DNA of 6,960 nucleotides from Bacteroidota bacterium (lineage in GTDB: Bacteria > Bacteroidota > Bacteroidia > UKL13-3), in assembly GCA_010027395.1 (NCBI GenBank), contig RGVD01000136.1, forward strand, positions 1-6,960, written 5' to 3'. Position 1 is the first letter of the stretch, and each line of letters opens with the position of its first letter. Below the pieces are notes generated by a model. It saw only the letters and a program-made list of their open reading frames with translations, was not told the DNA's origin and made no database searches. A program made the position numbers and the translations under genes. Positions 6,012-6,960 of this stretch are shown in pieces.

Positions 6012-6896
6012 ATGAAATACTACAACCATAAAAAGAATTTTTTGGCCATTGAAGATGAGGATTTTTACAGTTTTGATAAATCTACATATGTTATTCAATC
6101 CGCACCCTACGAATATACATCGTCCTATATAGCAGGCTCAGACAAAGGTCCTGCTGCCATAATAAATGCATCACATTTTGTAGAATTGTATGATGAGGAA
6201 TTGGATCAAGAAACTTACTTAAAGGGTGGTATTTGCACGCTACCACCTATGGATTTCAAAAACAAGGTGGACAAAAAGGCTGTAGATTTAATTGAAAAAG
6301 AAACCTATAAACTAATAAAAGCTGGTAAATTCCCAATTACTTTGGGTGCTGAACACACCATTTCATTGGGTTGTGTGAAGGCTATCAAACAAAAATACGA
6401 TGATGTGCATGTGCTGCAGATTGACGCGCACAGTGATTTGCGTATGGAATATCAAGGCAATCCATACTCGCATGCAAGCGTTATGGCTCGCGTTCATGAT
6501 TTGAATGTTCCTTTAACACAGATTGGTATTCGTGCTCAATGTATTGAAGAATCACTGCTAATCAAACAAAGTGATAACATACATACTTTCTATGCACACC
6601 AAGTTAGAAATAATCCAAATTGGGCTGACGATGCATTGAAAACCTTGGGACCTAATGTTTATATTAGCATTGATGCGGACGGCTTTGATCCATCTATTGT
6701 CCCAGCTGTAGGTACTGCCGAGCCAAATGGAATGCAATGGAACGAAACGGTTAATTTCTTAAAACAAGTGGTTGCATCGCGCAATATCGTTGGTTTTGAT
6801 GTGGTGGAAATTGCTCCTAAAAAAGGCACTATTTTAAGTGAGTTTACTATGGCTAAACTGGTTTACAAATTAATAGGCTACATAAGTTTGAAATAA
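6012..6896 (+). CDS. speB: Agmatinase/arginase-family ureohydrolase
   Basis: This is a binuclear manganese hydrolase of guanidino compounds, most likely agmatine to putrescine and urea in polyamine synthesis. The 294-aa length fits agmatinase. Metal ligands are all present: His115 in GAEHT, Asp138/His140/Asp142 in DAHSD, and Asp221/Asp223 in SIDADGFDPS. Further family motifs are SHASVMAR (153-160), which keeps the active-site His154, GTAEPNG (234-240) and DVVEIAP with Glu266. The usual GTPEPGG motif has changed at two positions (P to A, G to N). The N-terminal part with PYEYTSSYIAGSDKGPAAI is also typical of the family. The start ATG at 6012 gives the expected N-terminus. No arginine decarboxylase is in view, so the agmatine assignment rests on similarity alone; arginase, formiminoglutamase or another guanidino substrate remains possible. 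A cysteine desulfurase gene follows after 13 nt. Confidence 0.83.
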   Translation: MKYYNHKKNFLAIEDEDFYSFDKSTYVIQSAPYEYTSSYIAGSDKGPAAIINASHFVELYDEELDQETYLKGGICTLPPMDFKNKVDKKAVDLIEKETYKLIKAGKFPITLGAEHTISLGCVKAIKQKYDDVHVLQIDAHSDLRMEYQGNPYSHASVMARVHDLNVPLTQIGIRAQCIEESLLIKQSDNIHTFYAHQVRNNPNWADDALKTLGPNVYISIDADGFDPSIVPAVGTAEPNGMQWNETVNFLKQVVASRNIVGFDVVEIAPKKGTILSEFTMAKLVYKLIGYISLK

Positions 6897-6909
6897 AAAA
6901 TATAAATCT

Positions 6910-6960
6910 ATGAAAGTATATTTTGACAATGCTGCTACGACCCCTTTGGACAAAGAAGTG
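6910..6960 (+). CDS. Cysteine desulfurase, NifS/IscS family (N-terminal fragment, runs off window)
   Basis: Only the first 17 codons are visible: MKVYFDNAATTPLDKEV. YFDNAATTPLD is the characteristic opening of PLP-dependent class V aminotransferases of the NifS/IscS cysteine desulfurase group, which supply sulfur for Fe-S clusters and tRNA thiolation. The start is 13 nt after the ureohydrolase stop, suggesting co-transcription. The catalytic lysine and cysteine lie outside the window, so the exact subtype cannot be judged. Confidence 0.85.
   Translation, partial: MKVYFDNAATTPLDKEV

Overview
The window looks like an ordinary chromosomal stretch from a member of the Bacteroidota. The evidence is AT-rich DNA, Bacteroidota-type -7 elements (TAnnTTTG) upstream of several genes, no clear Shine-Dalgarno sequences, a prolyl tripeptidyl peptidase of the Porphyromonas gingivalis PtpA type, and a lipoprotein with an acidic surface-export-like signal after its lipobox cysteine. 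I see no phage, insertion sequence, CRISPR array or tRNA/rRNA gene.

Layout. 2-181 (+) is the 3' end of an unrecognised gene. The gap at 182-347 holds an imperfect palindrome of about 65 bp (238-302) that looks like a dispersed intergenic repeat. 348-1397 (+) is an RsmH-type 16S rRNA C1402 N4-methyltransferase of the longer 'RsmH2' form, not in a dcw (mra/mur/fts) context. It converges on 1424-1795 (-), a small conserved protein with a ParB/sulfiredoxin-like DGYHR motif. Further along the minus strand lie ptpA (1883-4105), a DCC-family thiol-disulfide oxidoreductase-like protein (4169-4597, apparently without an ATG start) and a DUF1801 protein (4600-4986). The last two are separated by only 2 nt. 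A good promoter candidate sits just upstream of the DUF1801 gene, so DUF1801-DCC, and possibly ptpA, may form one transcription unit. A strong intrinsic terminator (5036-5065) separates this unit from a minus-strand lipoprotein gene (5088-5834).

Divergent from the lipoprotein, across a 177-bp AT-rich gap, is an agmatinase/arginase-family ureohydrolase (6012-6896, +). It is followed after 13 nt by the first 17 codons of a probable NifS/IscS-type cysteine desulfurase (6910 to the window end).

The genes do not form one obvious pathway; they are housekeeping or metabolic genes plus envelope proteins. The items most worth a second look are the ParB-like orphan family, the extended RsmH paralogue, the palindromic repeat, and the non-ATG start of the DCC gene. 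I did not find convincing evidence for a novel multi-gene system.
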